Positions 6,011-8,144 of a stretch of 8,144 bases of DNA are shown in pieces. Location of the stretch: positions 1-8,144 of the forward strand of contig DVEE01000034.1 of the NCBI GenBank assembly GCA_015295885.1. Reading direction: 5' to 3'. The DNA is from Leptolyngbyaceae cyanobacterium M65_K2018_010. GTDB taxonomy: Bacteria; Cyanobacteriota; Cyanobacteriia; Phormidesmidales; Phormidesmidaceae. The position numbers were made by a program, and so were the translations under genes. Position 1 is the stretch's first letter; each line of letters starts with the position of its first letter. Under the pieces are notes generated by a model. The model saw only the letters and a list, made by a program, of their open reading frames with translations, was not told where the DNA came from and did no database searches.

Positions 6011-6825
6011 CGTAACTCCACCAGCCGGGGGCGGCCCTGGGTGGGCTGTCGTCTGACCTCCGCCGGAGCCGAGAACCGCACTAACCGCTCGACTAGGCCG
6101 GGTGCCAGGCGCTGGGCCCAGGCCGTGGCATAGCTCTGCCAGCCGACTAAAATCTCTCGACGACCTTGGGCTAGCCCCTTGATGAGGGCCTGGGCCACCT
6201 GCTCTGGGCTAGCCGGCTGCACCCAGCGAAACCATTGGAACTCCCGCACCATGTCTGTATCGGTGAGGGAAGGCAGCAGCGCCACCACCTGAATCTGGTA
6301 AGGAGCCAGTTCGCACCGCAGCGCCTGGGTAAACCCTAAAATCGCAAACTTGGTGGCCGAGTAGGTAGCCAGGGTGGGGGCGGCCACCTTGCCCATCAGG
6401 CTAGATACATTCACAATGCAGCCTTCCCGCCGCACCGCCATGCGCCGAGCCACCAACCGAGTAATGGTGTAAAGTCCCAGCAGGTTGGTCGAGATTTCCG
6501 ATCGCACGTAGGGCAACTGAGTTTGCAGAAACGGAACCTGGTGAGCCACCCCGGCACAGTTGACCAGCAAATGCACCGGCCCGTGCTGCTGCCAGGCCTG
6601 GGCAATGGCCACATGCACCTGGACCGCATCGGTCAAATCCACCGGCAGCACTACCGCCTGGGTCCCCAACTGTTCTACCTCCGCGGCTACCCTAGCCAGG
6701 CGTTGGCCATTGCGGGCTAACAACAAAATGCGTTGGGCCCCTTGCAGGGCTAGGGCCAGGGCAATCGCCCGGCCGATACCGCGGGAAGCCCCGGTCACCA
6801 GGGCTGTTTTACCGTCAATCTTCAT
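6007..6825 (-). CDS. Short-chain dehydrogenase/reductase (classical SDR)
   Basis: This 272-residue Rossmann-fold oxidoreductase should act in the cytoplasm or at a membrane face on a hydroxyl or carbonyl group. The cofactor motif TGASRGIG spans 11-18; R15 and R38 (LLLAR) favour NADP(H). NCAG (89-92) is the structural motif usually written NNAG. The catalytic set is complete: N114, S142 (IVNVSS, 137-142), Y155 and K159 (YSATK). The C-terminal part (about 185-272) sets substrate choice and is not diagnostic; it contains PSLTDTDMVREF, and the last 40 residues, including a hydrophobic-basic stretch near 235-255, resemble members that associate with lipids, but this is weak. GGAGGG lies just upstream of the ATG, within a small GGAG/CTCC hairpin. 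The family is certain and the substrate unknown. It converges on tetR; no operon partner is seen. Confidence 0.93.
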   Translation of the reverse strand: MKIDGKTALVTGASRGIGRAIALALALQGAQRILLLARNGQRLARVAAEVEQLGTQAVVLPVDLTDAVQVHVAIAQAWQQHGPVHLLVNCAGVAHQVPFLQTQLPYVRSEISTNLLGLYTITRLVARRMAVRREGCIVNVSSLMGKVAAPTLATYSATKFAILGFTQALRCELAPYQIQVVALLPSLTDTDMVREFQWFRWVQPASPEQVAQALIKGLAQGRREILVGWQSYATAWAQRLAPGLVERLVRFSAPAEVRRQPTQGRPRLVELR

Positions 6826-6847
6826 GGAGAACCCTCCGATTGCAATG

Positions 6848-6869
6848 GGGCGCTGTAGAGTCAGCGCCC
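6848..6869. promoter_or_regulatory. Perfect inverted repeat upstream of the SDR gene
   Basis: GGGCGCT (6848-6854) and AGCGCCC (6863-6869) form a perfect 7-base dyad around GTAGAGTC. It lies 22 bases upstream of the dehydrogenase start, where it could be an operator or a leader hairpin. No T-run adjoins it, so a terminator is unlikely. Confidence 0.45.
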
Positions 6870-7074
6870 TCTAAGGACTGGAGCGGCTGGGGTCTGGAGG
6901 AACGGGCCGGCCTGAGTTCCTAGGGTCAGGGCACGGCTCCTCCGTCAACCGCCGCCATCTAGGCTGGTGAGAGGTTGGTGAAATTCAGAACGGACTTGAG
7001 CGTTGCGAGTACCCATCCAGGGTTTTAACAACCGGCTTGGCCTTCGACTCGGTTGGGAAAGATGCTAAAGGCTA

Positions 7075-7092
7075 GGGAGAGGGCGGGATGGG
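7075..7092 (+). other. Putative G-quadruplex motif
   Basis: Four GGG runs are separated by loops of three, one and two bases: GGGAGAGGGCGGGATGGG. Such short loops meet the usual definition of a stable intramolecular quadruplex. The CCCAG/CTGGG hairpin begins seven bases later. A role is unknown. Confidence 0.5.
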
Positions 7093-7291
7093 CGTACACC
7101 CAGCAGGACTGGGCCTAAAAAATCGCCGGGATAGAGGTATGCCGTTGAGTCATGGTTACCGTTCTCCTTAGGAAAGACTATCCGAACCATTGGCTACTGA
7201 CGTTAGCACCGGGATCAGCAACCGACAAGGATTCTGAGGAAAGCCAGAAAATTGTAACGGTTCTTATCAGTTCTCTCAGGTTATGTCATCC

Positions 7292-7353
7292 AGGAAACCT
7301 AAATTTCCTCCGGCCATTTTTTCTGGCCGTCGTGGAATTCCAGCCCCACCTGG
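7292..7353. other. Three consecutive hairpins
   Basis: AGGAAA (7292-7297) pairs with TTTCCT (7304-7309). CGGCCA (7311-7316) pairs with TGGCCG (7324-7329) around a T-rich loop. CCAG (7340-7343) pairs with CTGG (7350-7353). Each stem is perfect, and the first two are separated by one base. They lie in gene-free sequence and could belong to a small RNA. Confidence 0.4.
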
Positions 7354-7427
7354 CATGAAGACCCTAGCCCCGCAAGCTGAGAGCCCCAAACACCAGTCAG
7401 CCCAACCTGAGAAGGCTAGATCCTGTT

Positions 7428-7466
7428 CAAAGTTGCGTATCGTTATATTGAGAACGGCAAAGTTGC
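7428..7466 (+). repeat. Nine-base direct repeat with 30-base period
   Basis: CAAAGTTGC occurs at 7428-7436 and again at 7458-7466. The second copy is also part of the dyad GGCAA-AG-TTGCC. The spacing is close to three helical turns, which would suit paired protein binding, but chance cannot be excluded. Confidence 0.35.
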
Positions 7467-7577
7467 CCTCTGCCGGTGCAGACGGTGATCCAGCCCCTAG
7501 ACCGCTGGTCCAGGAACCTAGTTTTTCGATCGGATGTATGGCATGCCCCTAGGGCGACGCCTCAGAAATCGGGGTCT

Positions 7578-7609
7578 AGCCCGGCCGTCACGATACCCTA
7601 GGCCGGGCT
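7578..7609 (-). terminator. Hairpin downstream of the unidentified minus-strand gene
   Basis: AGCCCGGCC (7578-7586) pairs perfectly over nine bases with GGCCGGGCT (7601-7609) around a 14-base loop. It starts about ten bases after the stop of the gene at 7620-8144. A T-run is lacking on the minus strand, so it is a probable but not classical terminator. Confidence 0.55.
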
Positions 7610-7619
7610 GACCCAGAGG

Positions 7620-8144
7620 TTACCCCTTAGCCTGGCTGAGCATGCGAATGATCTCGTCGTTTAACTCTCGAAATACGTAACGGGGGCTCACCTCATCCAG
7701 CATGTCTACAATCCGCTGGGTCTGGGCCACCGTCAAATCCCGGTTGCCGGTCAGGGACTCGAGCTTAACCTTGACGATGTGGTCGCGAATTTCATCGACG
7801 GAGGCGCGGTTTGCCACCATGTCGGCGACGATTTTGCTGGATTTAGCAAACTGGATGAAATCTTTGTTGAGCAGGTCGTAGGACAGCTCACCCTTTTTAT
7901 TAGTGTAGGCCTGTACGATCGCCTCGTATTCAGCACTGTTTACCGTGGCGAGTTCTTCCGCCGATTCTTCCTCAGGAGCCTCGCTGGCGACCGACTCGCC
8001 ACTGAGCTTAACCGCCCCCCGTCTGCTGTAGGGCATACCGGCGGTGAGTTCAATGGCCTCCTGAAACGCCGCCAGGGGAAACTGCTCTAGATTGGTATGG
8101 GGGGCGGGGTCTGGCTCGCCGGTTTTGCGATTGATGGTGGCCAA
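7620..8144 (-). CDS. Unidentified protein, C-terminal part (5' end outside window)
   Basis: The reading frame runs off the right edge; the first codon in view is TTG, so about 174 C-terminal residues are visible and the true start probably lies outside. I do not recognise the family. The visible part begins with a hydrophilic stretch, ATINRKTGEPDPAPHTN, followed by a segment with AAFQEAIELTAGMPYSRRGAV. An acidic linker rich in E, S and A (about 48-66) precedes a compact, probably helical C-terminal region (about 70-172) with many charged residues: YDLLNKDFIQFAKSSKIVAD, RDHIVKVKLESLTGN and DMLDEVSPRYVFRELNDEIIRML. There is no transmembrane segment or cysteine-pair motif. Codon use and composition match its neighbours, and an intact stop followed by a hairpin supports a real gene. 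Function cannot be assigned. Confidence 0.8.
   Translation of the reverse strand: MATINRKTGEPDPAPHTNLEQFPLAAFQEAIELTAGMPYSRRGAVKLSGESVASEAPEEESAEELATVNSAEYEAIVQAYTNKKGELSYDLLNKDFIQFAKSSKIVADMVANRASVDEIRDHIVKVKLESLTGNRDLTVAQTQRIVDMLDEVSPRYVFRELNDEIIRMLSQAKG

Larger units (their letters stand above)
6826..7619. other. Gene-free, structure-rich intergenic region
   Basis: I find no credible coding sequence in about 790 bases. Two + strand open frames (7152-7358 and 7283-7552) overlap each other and show no domain, no Shine-Dalgarno and proline/serine-rich or random composition. Structure is frequent: dyads at 7029-7055 (CAACCG/CGGTTG) and 7099-7113 (CCCAG/CTGGG), a G-quadruplex motif at 7075-7092, three consecutive hairpins at 7292-7353, a wide dyad CTAGCC/GGCTAG (7364-7419) and a 9-base direct repeat (7428-7466). 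I could not match it to RNase P RNA, tmRNA, 6S, SRP RNA or a known riboswitch by eye. Confidence 0.5.

Noticed and set aside
7230..7250. RNase P RNA-like GAGGAAAG
   Set aside because: The following bases diverge from the conserved GAGGAAAGTCC block and no other RNase P landmark is nearby.
7152..7358. 68-residue + strand open frame in the gene-free region
   Set aside because: It has no Shine-Dalgarno, no domain and no conserved pattern, and overlaps another weak frame.
7283..7552. 89-residue + strand open frame in the gene-free region
   Set aside because: It is proline- and serine-rich with random-looking sequence and crosses several hairpins; unlikely to be coding.

Overview
The window looks like chromosomal DNA from a cyanobacterium, probably a filamentous Leptolyngbya-like lineage, although the genus is inference. 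The support is three copies of the cyanobacterial HIP1 octamer GCGATCGC (504-511, 3231-3238, 4003-4010), an NblR-type response regulator, a fused Bgt-type amino-acid transporter and a cyanobacterial HspA. I see no insertion sequence, phage gene, CRISPR array, rRNA or tRNA. Seven genes are complete and one is cut by the right edge.

Layout: nblR-like regulator (+, 53-745) converges on bgtB (-, 762-2303). bgtB is divergent from its likely partner ATPase bgtA (+, 2504-3274). rpsD (+, 3585-4193) stands alone with its own promoter and converges on hspA (-, 4422-4862). hspA is divergent from a TetR-family regulator (+, 5370-5975), which converges on a short-chain dehydrogenase (-, 6007-6825). A gene-free stretch of about 800 bp (6826-7619) follows, then the 3' part of an unidentified gene (-, 7620-8144). 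Each of the three convergent junctions holds a strong inverted repeat that can act as a terminator for both sides; at two of them the repeat includes a stop codon.

Functionally, bgtB (periplasmic binding domain plus permease) and bgtA (ATPase) together can form a complete importer for basic amino acids and glutamine. The NblR-like regulator belongs to a family linked to phycobilisome degradation under nutrient stress, and HspA is a small heat-shock chaperone. The window therefore mixes stress, nutrient and translation genes with no single pathway tying them together.

I found no clearly new multi-gene system. The most interesting signals are non-coding: a hairpin that hides the hspA ribosome-binding site (RNA-thermometer-like), overlapping alternative inverted repeats between hspA and tetR, operator-like dyads between bgtB and bgtA, a hairpin in the rpsD leader, and a structured gene-free region with a G-quadruplex motif and three consecutive hairpins. 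The receiver domain of the first gene has also lost most of its phosphorylation pocket.
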